A stretch of 50,632 nucleotides of DNA from Clostridiales bacterium (GCA_003452395.1 DMOI01000038.1:1-50632), one strand, 5' to 3'; counted from the first letter of the stretch, positions 14,896-24,044 are shown. Notes: generated by a model not told the origin, from the sequence alone. Translations and numbers: made by a program.

Positions 14896-17208
14896 ATGGA
14901 TGTTTTATTAAAAAATTATTTTGAAAAGATGAATATAAGTAAGAAAAAACTAAAAAATCTATTCCTTTATTTTATACAATACATTTTTGCAGGTGTTGGA
15001 ATATTAAGTTGGTCTTATCCTTTCGGATTTATATTTTACGTATTTGGAGCAGAATTTTTGAATAAATTATTTTTAAAGATATTAATAATAGCTAGTTTGG
15101 TAGGTAAAGTAAGTAATTATCAAATACTTGAATATGTTGTTGTCTTATATTTATATGATAAAATAAAAGATTGTACGAATAGTGTGCCTAAAAAAGCTGC
15201 TATACTTTCAGCAATAAATTTTATTCTCGATTTAACTATGCTTTATTTTGATAAATCATTTTTTACGTATAATATAATGTTGACAGTACTTGAGAGTATA
15301 GCAATATTTAGTTTGATATGCATATCAGATAAATTTTTCAAGATTACATTAGGAAGGCAAAAAAGAACAAATATAAATAATGAAGAAGTTGTAAGCTTAT
15401 TATTTCTTATTACCATTATGTTTGCTGGTTTTGGCAATATTAACTTTAGTGGATTAAGTTTATTGTTTATAGTGGGTTATATTTTTGTATTACTTATGGG
15501 ATACAGTGGTGGTATGTTGCATGGTGCTTTGGCGGGGTGTGTTGTGAGTGCAGCAATAGTGATTTCAGGAAATGATTATTCAGAATATCATTTATTAATT
15601 CCTATTGTAGGCATGATTACAGGAATGTTCAAAACATTGGGTAAGACTGCAATGAGTCTAATATTTTGTGTATTATCTATATTTATTTATATGTTAAATT
15701 CAGCATTTATTATAGACGTATTAGACTTTACTAAAAACTTGCTGATTGCTGTTTTAGTATTTAATATTTTGCCCGTAAATATAAGTAAGGGATTAGAAAA
15801 AATCTTTAGGATAAATGGGGCAGCACAAATAGACAAAGAAATGAGCAAGGTAAAATCTGAAGTAGCTATTAAATTAGAAAATTATGCAGAATCATTTTTA
15901 CAGTTGGCGAGTTTATATGAACAAGTACTAGTTGATAAAAAAAACATAAATAAGAATGATGCAGAAAAAATATTTAATATGTTAATAAAAAAGGTCTGTA
16001 CCAATTGTGAATGTTTTAATAAATGCTGGCAGGCAAACTTTTATACCACAAGTAGAAATTTATATGAAATAATGAATGAAATGGAGAAAGGTAGTGCCTT
16101 AAAAAATATTCTGACAACTGAAGGGTCAGAATCATGGTGTTTGAATGAAAAGGTTTTACTAGAAAATATAACGGAATTATTTGAATTTTATAAGTCAAAT
16201 ATATATCTATCTAATAAAATACAAAAAAACAAAAAACTACTTTCGGGTCAGCTTTATGAGATAGCTGATATGACTCAAAACATATGTAAAGAAGTACAAA
16301 CAGGCAATGAAACCATTTATAATATAGAGGAAAATATAACATCTGCTTTAGAAAAATTGGAGATTGAAGTACAAGAAGTTTTAGTTATAATAAATGATGG
16401 TAAATATAAAATAGAGATTTTACTTGCGGAAAGTGTTAATGCAGTTGATTTTATAGTTAAGGAATTAGAATCTATATTAAAGAAAAATCTTAAAGTGCAA
16501 TATTATAATAAAGAGAAAGATACGACCAAAATTGTATTGGTACAAAAGGAAGAATATAATGTTCTATTCGGTGCTGCTCAAAGTTCTAAAGGTAATAGCT
16601 TTGTATGTGGGGATAGTTATAAAAATATTGATTTGGAGGATGGAAACTACGTAATTGTGTTATCAGATGGGATGGGCTCAGGCACTAGTGCAGAGAGAGA
16701 GAGTAAACTAACAATAGAATTAATAGAAAAATTTATAAAACTAGGTTTTAGTAAGAATTTTATAATGCATGCTATAAATTCACTCTTAATTATGAATACT
16801 AAAGACGAGCTATATGCTACGCTAGATTTACTTATAATAGATAGGAATACAGGTAAAATGGAAATAATAAAGGTGGGATCCTTTCCTACGTTTATAAAAA
16901 AACAAAATGAAGTAGAAATAATAACTTCCGAATCTGCACCGATAGGAGTACTTGACGATTTAAATATAGAAATAATAGAAAAAACAGTATCAACTGAAGA
17001 TATAATAGTAACTATGACAGATGGAGCAATTTCCGCGAATAGAAAAGCAGAAGAAATCAAACAATATATATCAGAAGTACTACAAAATTTATACAATAAT
17101 AGCCCACAGGAAATTGCAGAATACATCATGTGTATGATAAAACAAAAGTATAAAGATGACGTAGATGATGATTTGACAATATTAGTGGGGAAGGTAGTAA
17201 AAAATTAA
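14896..17208 (+). CDS. spoIIE: Stage II sporulation protein E phosphatase
   Basis: A 770-residue membrane phosphatase. The first half has about ten hydrophobic segments; a middle region (about 300-545) is helical and includes CTNCECFNKCW; the C-terminal 200 residues are the PP2C-type phosphatase with Asp591 in LSDGMGSG and a later MTDGAI. SpoIIE moves to the polar septum and dephosphorylates SpoIIAA, which frees sigma-F in the forespore. I place the start at ATG 14896 after AAAGGAGAAAATTT; an upstream in-frame ATG at 14791 lies inside the terminator/regulatory region. In many Clostridia tilS, hpt and ftsH follow; here they do not. Confidence 0.95.
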   Translation: MDVLLKNYFEKMNISKKKLKNLFLYFIQYIFAGVGILSWSYPFGFIFYVFGAEFLNKLFLKILIIASLVGKVSNYQILEYVVVLYLYDKIKDCTNSVPKKAAILSAINFILDLTMLYFDKSFFTYNIMLTVLESIAIFSLICISDKFFKITLGRQKRTNINNEEVVSLLFLITIMFAGFGNINFSGLSLLFIVGYIFVLLMGYSGGMLHGALAGCVVSAAIVISGNDYSEYHLLIPIVGMITGMFKTLGKTAMSLIFCVLSIFIYMLNSAFIIDVLDFTKNLLIAVLVFNILPVNISKGLEKIFRINGAAQIDKEMSKVKSEVAIKLENYAESFLQLASLYEQVLVDKKNINKNDAEKIFNMLIKKVCTNCECFNKCWQANFYTTSRNLYEIMNEMEKGSALKNILTTEGSESWCLNEKVLLENITELFEFYKSNIYLSNKIQKNKKLLSGQLYEIADMTQNICKEVQTGNETIYNIEENITSALEKLEIEVQEVLVIINDGKYKIEILLAESVNAVDFIVKELESILKKNLKVQYYNKEKDTTKIVLVQKEEYNVLFGAAQSSKGNSFVCGDSYKNIDLEDGNYVIVLSDGMGSGTSAERESKLTIELIEKFIKLGFSKNFIMHAINSLLIMNTKDELYATLDLLIIDRNTGKMEIIKVGSFPTFIKKQNEVEIITSESAPIGVLDDLNIEIIEKTVSTEDIIVTMTDGAISANRKAEEIKQYISEVLQNLYNNSPQEIAEYIMCMIKQKYKDDVDDDLTILVGKVVKN

Positions 17209-17243
17209 ATACAAAAGTTAAATTTAAAGAGGAAGTGAGTATT

Positions 17244-17486
17244 ATGCAAAAGCGCAAGGATTTAGTTTTTGAGGCACAGGTAATAATAGATAATTATGTA
17301 AGAAAAAAGCAGTTAGAAAAACTAACCGCGAGTTATGAATTTATGAAAAAGTATTCACAGATGAAAACAATAGAAAAGAGGAAAAAGGAGAGGAACCAAA
17401 TATTAAATTTTGTATTAATTATATCTATAATGTTCTTCGTTAATATACTCATTTATCTAATATTTTCACTAAATTTCTTAAAATAA
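17244..17486 (+). CDS. Small tail-anchored membrane protein, unknown
   Basis: An 80-residue protein that I do not recognise. The first 52 residues are a highly charged helix (QKRKDLVFEAQVIIDNYVRK, then KTIEKRKKERNQ). A single hydrophobic helix (about 53-75) and a short tail (SLNFLK) follow. ATG 17244 is preceded by AGAGGAAGTGAG; an in-frame GTG at 17235 overlaps that site. It begins 35 nt after spoIIE with no terminator between, so it may be co-transcribed and forespore- or septum-related (inference). Its last 38 nt overlap the 3' end of the convergent exonuclease gene. Confidence 0.65.
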   Translation: MQKRKDLVFEAQVIIDNYVRKKQLEKLTASYEFMKKYSQMKTIEKRKKERNQILNFVLIISIMFFVNILIYLIFSLNFLK

Positions 17487-18534
17487 GTTCTTTGCTTATA
17501 AGATTTTTACTTATATATATATAACAATTATTTGACAGGGTGTCTTTTTTGAAAATCTGAATGTCAGTAGAAGTGACAAAGGTTTCAATAAAGCAACCTG
17601 TTTTTTTAATGTAAGAGTTGTTTTTGTTTGCTTGTATTCTCTTAGATGGCTCAAGGTATTTACCAACTGATTTATGTATGGCCTCATCTTTTTCTACGAT
17701 GTAGTAATAATTTTGGTAATCACTAAAAAAGTGTAATAGTGTGTCAGCTTTGATATTTATCATTATCAAAATCTCAGTTGATAGGCTAGTCAACATTATT
17801 TTCCAAGTACCGTGCTGTATTATTAAAGACAAAGGTATAGGTGTAAATACAGTTAAAGTCACATTTAAATATGTATTATCGATATAGCAATTAGTAATAT
17901 TGTCAGTTGTTAAATTCAAAATCGAAGAGATATAGTTTGTATAATCTATAATTTTTAGCAAGCCTAGCATACCATATAAATCTTCTTCATTATGAAGCAA
18001 TAAATTTTTCTCTATTGTTTTATTTAAATTTTTTGTATAGAGTTTGTATTGTTCAATTAACTCACCACCAGAAAATTTGTCATTACGGTTAATACCTACA
18101 AATCTTTCTAATGTTTTTTGTTTTAAATTTTCTAAATTAAATAAATGTTTATATTTCTTAATAATTTTGTATAGATCAATACTTTTGAGTTTCTTAAGTT
18201 CTGTGGAGTTTACATTATATATAATAGACTTTTTTGATATATATGGTATATCAAATGTATCACCATTAAAATGTACAATATATTTAAAATCTTTACATAA
18301 ATTGAAGAAGTTACTCAGTACCGAGACTTCATCTTTAAAATTATCTGCGAAAAACTGTGTAAAGGTCCAACTTCCTTTTAAGTTGTAAACACATCCTATA
18401 AGATATAAAGTAGACTTATCAGCAATAAACCCTGTGGTCTCTATGTCAAAAAGCAAAACATCGGTGTTGGTTACATCATATAAATACTTTGAGATGTCTA
18501 AATCTATATTTAAAGTTTTATTAATGATTTTCAT
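17449..18534 (-). CDS. YprB-like RNase H-fold exonuclease
   Basis: A 361-residue protein with a DEDD-type RNase H-like exonuclease domain (YprB/RNase_H_2 family) at about residues 25-210. The acidic motifs are DIETTG (about 31-36), HFNGDTFDIPY (about 113-123) and NEEDLYGM (about 202-209). Nucleic-acid cleavage or repair is predicted; the substrate is unknown. The C-terminal 150 residues have no recognisable domain. I choose ATG 18534, 9 nt after AAAGGA, over the in-frame TTG at 18543. It is convergent with, and overlaps, the small gene at 17244. Confidence 0.82.
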   Translation of the reverse strand: MKIINKTLNIDLDISKYLYDVTNTDVLLFDIETTGFIADKSTLYLIGCVYNLKGSWTFTQFFADNFKDEVSVLSNFFNLCKDFKYIVHFNGDTFDIPYISKKSIIYNVNSTELKKLKSIDLYKIIKKYKHLFNLENLKQKTLERFVGINRNDKFSGGELIEQYKLYTKNLNKTIEKNLLLHNEEDLYGMLGLLKIIDYTNYISSILNLTTDNITNCYIDNTYLNVTLTVFTPIPLSLIIQHGTWKIMLTSLSTEILIMINIKADTLLHFFSDYQNYYYIVEKDEAIHKSVGKYLEPSKRIQANKNNSYIKKTGCFIETFVTSTDIQIFKKDTLSNNCYIYISKNLISKELILRNLVKILDK

Positions 18535-18590
18535 GTGAATCAATCCTTTCGAGTTAGTTGAAGTTTCAGAAATAGATTAGTATTTAGTTC

Positions 18591-18619
18591 ATTATACCTC
18601 AAAGTTTAATAAATGTCAC
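18591..18619 (-). promoter_or_regulatory. Promoter of the YprB-like gene
   Basis: On the minus strand GTGACA (18614-18619), 17-nt spacer, TATAAT (18591-18596). Confidence 0.6.
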
Positions 18620-18654
18620 CAAACAATATGCAAAATTCTATGTTTAGCTAAGTA

Positions 18655-18682
18655 ACCTTTTTCGTGCTTGTCTCATATAATT
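18655..18682 (+). promoter_or_regulatory. Sigma-K-like promoter of the coat-like gene
   Basis: AC (18655-18656), 17 nt, then CATATAATT from 18674, close to the sigma-K pattern AC-N17-CATAnnnTA. The same arrangement occurs before the collagen-like gene at the left edge. TATAAT-like bases within it could also serve sigma-A. Confidence 0.4.
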
Positions 18683-18687
18683 ATAGT

Positions 18688-18748
18688 GGGTAGATAAATT
18701 GGACGAACCTCTACCCTTCCCCCTCTTCTTGCCGGAATATATGGGGGA
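18688..18748 (+). ncRNA. Two-hairpin mRNA leader of the coat-like gene
   Basis: GGGTAGA (18688-18694) pairs perfectly with TCTACCC (18710-18716). Directly after it TCCCCC (18718-18723) pairs with GGGGGA (18743-18748). The stretch is much richer in G and C than its surroundings and starts next to the predicted transcription start. No U-run follows, so it is a leader structure, perhaps stabilising the late-sporulation message, not a terminator. Confidence 0.45.
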
Positions 18749-18782
18749 CTTCAAAACATAAAACTTGTGTATAGGAGGTGAT

Positions 18783-19205
18783 ATGATGTCAAGATGTAGA
18801 AAATGTGGATGCGGATGTTGCGATTGCGATTGGGACTGCTTTAAAGATAAACGATTCTGTCATAATCAACATTGTTTTCATAATAGAAATGAAAATGAAA
18901 ACGAAAACGAGAACGAAAATTACAATGAAAATGACAATGAAAACGAAAATGAAAACAAAAATGAAATTGATAACGAGAATGAGAATGAGAATGAGAACGA
19001 AAGCGAAAATAAAACTAAAAATATTATAAGAAACACAAATGTAAATAAGCCAATAGCATTCTTAAATACTGGAACTTTTGTAGCAGTTGCAGTTGAAGAT
19101 GTACTTAATAATTTATTAAGTGAATTAGCAGATGGTAATGGAAGTACTTTGTATTTAACAAATGGTGAAAAAACAGTTGCAACATTTAGAATTGAAAGAC
19201 CATAG
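18783..19205 (+). CDS. Spore-coat-like protein with Cys-rich head and Asn-Glu repeat
   Basis: A 140-residue protein in three parts. Residues 1-37 are Cys/His/Arg-rich (RCRKCGCGCCDCDWDC, then HNQHCFHN). Residues about 38-85 are a low-complexity tract of alternating Asn and Glu, encoded by AAYGAR repeats. Residues 90-140 are a compact non-repetitive domain (FLNTGTFVAVAVEDVLNN, GSTLYLTNGEKTVATF). The layout (Cys-rich anchor, disordered middle, small C-terminal domain) and the sigma-K-like promoter suggest a spore coat or exosporium protein; I know no exact family. AGGAGGTGAT precedes two consecutive ATG codons (18783, 18786); the second is better spaced. Confidence 0.75.
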   Translation: MMSRCRKCGCGCCDCDWDCFKDKRFCHNQHCFHNRNENENENENENYNENDNENENENKNEIDNENENENENESENKTKNIIRNTNVNKPIAFLNTGTFVAVAVEDVLNNLLSELADGNGSTLYLTNGEKTVATFRIERP

Positions 19206-19232
19206 TAACCGACTAATGATATAACTATACAT

Positions 19233-19263
19233 AAAAAATGTTTGCCAGCGCAAACATTTTTTA
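19233..19263 (+). terminator. Terminator of the coat-like gene
   Basis: AAAAAATGTTTG pairs with CAAACATTTTTT around CCAGCG, ending in a T-run. Confidence 0.9.
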
Positions 19264-19339
19264 TTCCTATACTTGAATGATGTAAAATATAGATTTTATG
19301 ATAAGTAAGTATATTTTAATGGAAAGGAGATATATATAT

Positions 19340-19489
19340 ATGCCAGATGGAATGGATATAGTACAAAGAGATGGTTATGATGGCTTTGATGGATTTGGTC
19401 GAAGAAGAGGTTGCCAAGGTTTCTTTCAACGTGGTTTTAGACAAGGATTTAGACAAGGTTGTAGAAGCTGTAGCCGTCGTATGTACTAA
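19340..19489 (+). CDS. Small Gly/Phe/Arg/Cys-rich protein, probable spore component
   Basis: A 49-residue peptide, MPDGMDIVQRDGYDGFDGFG followed by a basic Gly/Phe/Gln/Arg-rich tail with repeated RGFRQGF-type units and three Cys. It follows the coat-like gene, has a strong AAAGGAGAT site before ATG 19340, and has its own terminator. Small peptides of this composition are common in spore coats, so that role is inferred; no family is recognised. In-frame ATG 19298 upstream has no ribosome binding site. Confidence 0.65.
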   Translation: MPDGMDIVQRDGYDGFDGFGRRRGCQGFFQRGFRQGFRQGCRSCSRRMY

Positions 19490-19546
19490 TTAAAAAGTGA
19501 ATAAAATTTTAAAAACTATACTCCTAAAAGTATGGTTCATCTAAAA

Positions 19547-19584
19547 ACAATAAAAAACAAGCAAAAATGCTTGTTTTTTATTGT
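19547..19584 (+). terminator. Terminator after the small coat-like gene
   Basis: ACAATAAAAAACAAGC pairs with GCTTGTTTTTTATTGT around a 5-nt loop. A smaller hairpin (AACTATACT/AGTATGGTT) lies just before it near 19513-19536. Confidence 0.88.
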
Positions 19585-19697
19585 TTAATAGTGTAAAATT
19601 GGGAATATAAATGTTGGAAATCGTAGCGAGAGGTTTTTTCTACCGAAAGTGGATTAGGTGAAGTATAGAAATGAAATAAAAAGAGGAGGAAGTACTA

Positions 19698-22229
19698 ATG
19701 GATACGAAAGAAAAATTTAGAAGTGTTTTGGAAGAGTATAAGAAGACTTTAAAAAATTATGAGGAAGTAATTAGCGAGTTTGAGAAGGACGATAATGTTA
19801 GGGAAAATGAGCATCTAAAGAAAGAGTTAGGAAAGTATAAAGAACAATTTAATAGTATGAAAGAAGATTATGATAAAATTAAGAAAAGTAATGCAGAGCT
19901 TAGAATGATGCTTCATGAGCAAATGATAAGTGAAAAGATAGACATACTAAATGCCTCTCGTGAGAAGATGGCGATATACTTTAAGAATAATGCTGCTGCT
20001 GCAGATAATAGACTATCAGAGTTAGAAAAAGCAGTAAAAGACAAGTATGCTGAAGTAAATAACTTTATACAGAGTAGGGAAGCAGATATAGATGAAAAAT
20101 TTAAATTAAGAATTAATAATATATACGATGAGGCAAAAGAAAAAATAAGAGAGATAAGGGAAAAAGCTAAGAATGACTTTAGTATGCAGCAAAATGTATA
20201 TGATGAAACATCTGAAAACCTGAGAAATGAAGAGATAGATAAAGAAGCAATGAAACGAAAAATTAGAAATAATAATATCGAGATGAAAATAGGACTAAAC
20301 ATAGTAAATAAGATAGGTATTATACTTATATTACTTAGTATTGCATCTGGATTTACATATGTTCATAAGAACTGGTTAGACAACTATGGTAAGGGTACAG
20401 TAGCATTCCTTATAGGGATATTATTCCTGGGAGTGGGGGAGTTTTTCTATAGAAAGAATAAAAAAGTATTTGCTACTGGATTATTAGGTGGTGGAGTAGC
20501 CATACTTTACTATAGCATTTTCTATAGTTATTTTGGACTGAGGATTGTAGATTTAAATATGGCATTTGTGCTATCGCTACTTGTAACAGCCATTACTACG
20601 ATATTATCACTTAGATATAATTCAAAGGTTATCTGTGGAATGGCGCTCGTTGGCGGTTATTTCCCATTTGTATCATATGTTTCCCAATTTAGCTTAAATG
20701 AGCAAGGCGCTTATATTTCTATGGGATATTTGTTTATATTAAACATTACAATAATAGCAATATCATTATATAAAAGATGGTCGGGTGTCAAATATATAAG
20801 CTTTTTGTTAAATGTACCAAGTATGCTGTATCTAATGAATATAGTTGATGATGTCACTGTAAATATGGTATATGCCACTTTAACGTTCGGAATGTACGCT
20901 TTTATAACAGTTGGTTATGCCATAAAGAATGAAGTAGAGTTTGAAAAGTACGATATAATATTATTAGGATTAAATACAACTATAAGTTCACTAGCAATAT
21001 ATAATATATTTGAAAAACAAGGCTTCACAGACTTTAGAGGGGCACTAGCTATAATATTCTGTATTATATACATATATTTAGCTAAATTAGTATCTGATAG
21101 AGTAAAGACAGATAAATATGTAAGTGGGTTATTCTATCTTACGGCACTCACTTTTGCTGTTTTAGTTATACCTTTCCAATTTGGGCTTGCATGGGTAACT
21201 CTAGGATGGACGATAGAGGCGGTTGTAATAACTTTGTATGGTTTAAGGCGTGGATTACCATACGTAGAAAGAGCAGGAGGGGTAATACTTGCGATATGCT
21301 CTGTAAACTTTGTAGTATCTGAAGCTTTTAGAGAAATGTCAGGGTATAATATAAACCTTTTTGAGCTTAAGTACACAGCATATGTGGTGAGCCTGCTAGT
21401 ATTACTTATAGTATATATTAGATCAGGAGAATTTTTGAACAAGTTCTCAAATAGGGGTAAAATGTTGTACAATATTAAATGTTTTACTGTTATTAATACA
21501 TGGTTTTATGCTATCTACATTTCGAGTAGATTATACTCGTTTTATTTTGAAAATGCAGTAACTAGTGTTTTAAATCATGGTTATAATGAATTATTTGAAA
21601 CATTAATTTTTATTCTTGCGACGATTATGATAGGTAAATGCTTTGAATTAACTAATAAAGATAAAGAAGATAAATTCCTAAATGTATTTAATCCCATACT
21701 TTATATATTATCTGCTTTGACATTGATGCTGACAGTATCGTCTAAAAATGTGTTAACATACCCAATATATGGGAACAATAGTGGCGTCGAGTATTATGGA
21801 TTACTTGTATTAATAGCTGCAAGTATAATTACATTCATAGTAGTAAAGGATGTTGTTAAAAGTATTGTGATAGCGAATGGCTTTAACTTTGAGCTATATC
21901 CACTAATAATAAATATATATTTACTTTATATAGTAACATCTTTTATAACATACCAATTGGGATTAGGAGATATAAGTTTCTTGGTGAGTCTATTATTCTT
22001 AGTAGCAGCATTCATATACATAATAATGGGGTTCAAGAAGAATTATGTGTATCTAAGAAGATTTGGACTAGGAATGTCACTATTTGCAGTTGCAAAACTA
22101 GCGTTTTACGACTTGACATTCTTAGAAATAGGCTGGAAGATTATTGCTTACTTTATATTTGGTATAATTACGATACTCATTTCGTTATTCTATCAAAACT
22201 TGCGAAGTAGTATGGAAAATAAGTTCTAA
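19698..22229 (+). CDS. DUF2339 polytopic membrane protein
   Basis: An 843-residue protein. Residues 1-195 are soluble and mostly coiled coil with many Glu/Lys. The rest holds about 22 hydrophobic segments, beginning NKIGIILILLSIASGFTYVH and containing the DUF2339 block GTVAFLIGILFLGVGEFFYR and TGLLGGGVAILYY. DUF2339 proteins are predicted membrane proteins of unknown function, usually long. GAGGAGG site. The next gene begins 14 nt after its stop and is probably its partner. Confidence 0.88.
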   Translation: MDTKEKFRSVLEEYKKTLKNYEEVISEFEKDDNVRENEHLKKELGKYKEQFNSMKEDYDKIKKSNAELRMMLHEQMISEKIDILNASREKMAIYFKNNAAAADNRLSELEKAVKDKYAEVNNFIQSREADIDEKFKLRINNIYDEAKEKIREIREKAKNDFSMQQNVYDETSENLRNEEIDKEAMKRKIRNNNIEMKIGLNIVNKIGIILILLSIASGFTYVHKNWLDNYGKGTVAFLIGILFLGVGEFFYRKNKKVFATGLLGGGVAILYYSIFYSYFGLRIVDLNMAFVLSLLVTAITTILSLRYNSKVICGMALVGGYFPFVSYVSQFSLNEQGAYISMGYLFILNITIIAISLYKRWSGVKYISFLLNVPSMLYLMNIVDDVTVNMVYATLTFGMYAFITVGYAIKNEVEFEKYDIILLGLNTTISSLAIYNIFEKQGFTDFRGALAIIFCIIYIYLAKLVSDRVKTDKYVSGLFYLTALTFAVLVIPFQFGLAWVTLGWTIEAVVITLYGLRRGLPYVERAGGVILAICSVNFVVSEAFREMSGYNINLFELKYTAYVVSLLVLLIVYIRSGEFLNKFSNRGKMLYNIKCFTVINTWFYAIYISSRLYSFYFENAVTSVLNHGYNELFETLIFILATIMIGKCFELTNKDKEDKFLNVFNPILYILSALTLMLTVSSKNVLTYPIYGNNSGVEYYGLLVLIAASIITFIVVKDVVKSIVIANGFNFELYPLIINIYLLYIVTSFITYQLGLGDISFLVSLLFLVAAFIYIIMGFKKNYVYLRRFGLGMSLFAVAKLAFYDLTFLEIGWKIIAYFIFGIITILISLFYQNLRSSMENKF

Positions 22230-22243
22230 TAGGGAGGTACATA

Positions 22244-23485
22244 ATGAAGAAATATAATTACATTAGTATACTATTTTGCATTCTTATGTTACTCTGTCTT
22301 ACTGCAAAAATAGATGCGGCTGACTTAAATGACTGGTATGCTCAGAGGGATATAAAGCTGAGTGGGGATAACGGATACAAGTATATATGGCTTGATGAGG
22401 ATGTTTATAGATATGCAAAAGTAAATCTTAATGACATTAGAATAAAAGACGTTAGCGAGAACTTTGTACCACATTTTATAGAAAATATATATACACAAAT
22501 AGAAGGAACGACAGAGCTTTTTAATCTGAATTTAATAGATACAAAGAGGATGAAAGATAAAGAATCTTTTGATTTTGAGGTTAAGAGAAATGATATAAAT
22601 AAAGACGTAACCATAAACTATATGGATCTAAACATAGGAGGGCAGGATTACGTAAAGGAAGTAGATATATATGGTAGTTATGACGGACTTTTGTGGGAGT
22701 ATGTAGCTAAAGATAAAATATATAACATAGAAAATATTAATAAAACAAATATATATCTTAGTGGTGTAAAGAAATATAATTTTTATAGATTTGAATTACT
22801 TAATAATATTGAAAATGTAAAAATAAATAGCATAATAGGCTATAAAAATGATAGTAATGTTTATACGAACCAATATTATAAGCAAAAGGATATTGAGTTT
22901 ACCACAGAGAATAAGGATAATAGTACGTATGTATATATAAATAATGTAGATAGGCTACATATACATAAAATAAAGCTAGAAACAGCTGATACATTCAGAA
23001 GAAACTATGAAATTCGCCTAGATAATGGAGAATACTCAGAGTATGCAGGGGAAATCTATAATTTAAATCTTAAAAACGTGAAGATGGAAAATACTGAAAT
23101 AAATTTACCAAATGAAACTAATAGTAAAGATATAGTAATGAAGATAAATAATGGTGATGATATCGAGCTTAATATTAGTAAGATGATTATAACATATAGT
23201 GTAGATAGGGTAGTATTTAAGGCGGAGAAAGATTCAGGATATAAGCTTATTTATAGTAATGAAAACGCTTCAAAGCCTGCATATGATATAGAGAAGTATA
23301 AAACATATGTGGTAAATGAAAAAATGGACGAGTGTGTATTAGGAGGGCTTATCTTAAAAGAAGATAGTCAGGTAGAAGTAAAAAAAGATAATACAAAATT
23401 ATACAAAACAATTTTCAATACGTTGATGATTATAATAAGCATTGGGTTGATTGTATATATAGGTATGAAACTGAAAAAAAAATAA
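22244..23485 (+). CDS. Exported membrane-anchored protein, DUF3999-like
   Basis: A 413-residue protein with a signal peptide (about residues 1-25, ending AKIDAA), a large extracytoplasmic part that starts with a DWYAQRDIKLSGD-type repeat-poor beta region, and one C-terminal membrane helix (about 387-408) followed by a KLKKK tail. DUF3999 proteins have this layout and are often encoded directly after DUF2339 proteins. I base the name on layout and neighbourhood; the sequence match is not strong enough to be sure. GGGAGG site, 14 nt after DUF2339, so the pair is co-translated. Confidence 0.65.
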   Translation: MKKYNYISILFCILMLLCLTAKIDAADLNDWYAQRDIKLSGDNGYKYIWLDEDVYRYAKVNLNDIRIKDVSENFVPHFIENIYTQIEGTTELFNLNLIDTKRMKDKESFDFEVKRNDINKDVTINYMDLNIGGQDYVKEVDIYGSYDGLLWEYVAKDKIYNIENINKTNIYLSGVKKYNFYRFELLNNIENVKINSIIGYKNDSNVYTNQYYKQKDIEFTTENKDNSTYVYINNVDRLHIHKIKLETADTFRRNYEIRLDNGEYSEYAGEIYNLNLKNVKMENTEINLPNETNSKDIVMKINNGDDIELNISKMIITYSVDRVVFKAEKDSGYKLIYSNENASKPAYDIEKYKTYVVNEKMDECVLGGLILKEDSQVEVKKDNTKLYKTIFNTLMIIISIGLIVYIGMKLKKK

Positions 23486-23486
23486 G

Positions 23487-23540
23487 TTGAGAGTGTAATA
23501 GAGAGTGTAATACAAATTTAGAAAATAAAAGACACTCTCA
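23487..23540 (-). terminator. Terminator of the chagasin-like gene
   Basis: TTGAGAGTGT (23487-23496) and ACACTCTCAA (23531-23540) form a 10-bp stem. A T-run follows only on the minus strand, so it serves the minus-strand gene. The 12-mer GAGAGTGTAATA is present twice in tandem (23489-23512), offering an alternative pairing. Confidence 0.6.
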
Positions 23541-23576
23541 AAGACACCTCTAACTTCAGAATTTCTTTGTTATTAC

Positions 23577-24044
23577 CTACTCGTTTATATTGATTTTAAA
23601 AGTCAAATCAGAGTTCTTCAACAGTTCATTTGACTTTGTATTATATTGTTTAAAATACAGATAATGTTCTCCATCTTTCTTTGTTTTAAATGCCCATGTT
23701 CGTTGTGTTTCATCATAACTTAAAAAGTCATAATTTACATTTTCAAAGGCTTCATCATCATCCATTTCATACATCCATTTAAAATTAGGATCAGACTCAG
23801 TGAGAGTTATAGCAAAAGTATCACCAATTTTTACATTAGCCTCCAGATTATGCATTGTTAATATAACTTTTGGTATTCCATTGTCCTCAAGCATAGCCTT
23901 TACATTTTCATCATTTGAAACAAAGCTAGAAATAATGTCACTTTGTCCATCTTTAGGAGCATTTTGTTCGATAGAAGCTTCAAATGCCCAACTGATAATA
24001 AATCCAGCTAAAAGCCATGCTCCGAAATTTATCAGTTTATTCAT
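23577..24044 (-). CDS. Membrane-anchored chagasin-like (I42) protein
   Basis: A 155-residue protein with an N-terminal signal/anchor helix (about 5-22) and an extracytoplasmic domain. Residues 70-153 show the pattern of chagasin/peptidase inhibitor I42 domains: VKIGDTFAITLTESDPNFKW, then a Trp-containing strand (TWAFKTKKDGEHYLYFKQY). The classic NPTTG loop appears as ESDPN, so cysteine-protease inhibition is uncertain. AAGGAGA site. It is on the opposite strand to its neighbours and has its own promoter and terminator. Confidence 0.6.
   Translation of the reverse strand: MNKLINFGAWLLAGFIISWAFEASIEQNAPKDGQSDIISSFVSNDENVKAMLEDNGIPKVILTMHNLEANVKIGDTFAITLTESDPNFKWMYEMDDDEAFENVNYDFLSYDETQRTWAFKTKKDGEHYLYFKQYNTKSNELLKNSDLTFKININE

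Noticed and set aside
18890..19015. AAYGAR repeats as a CRISPR or regulatory repeat array
   Set aside because: The repeat is a codon-level microsatellite inside an open frame with proper start and terminator; there are no spacers.
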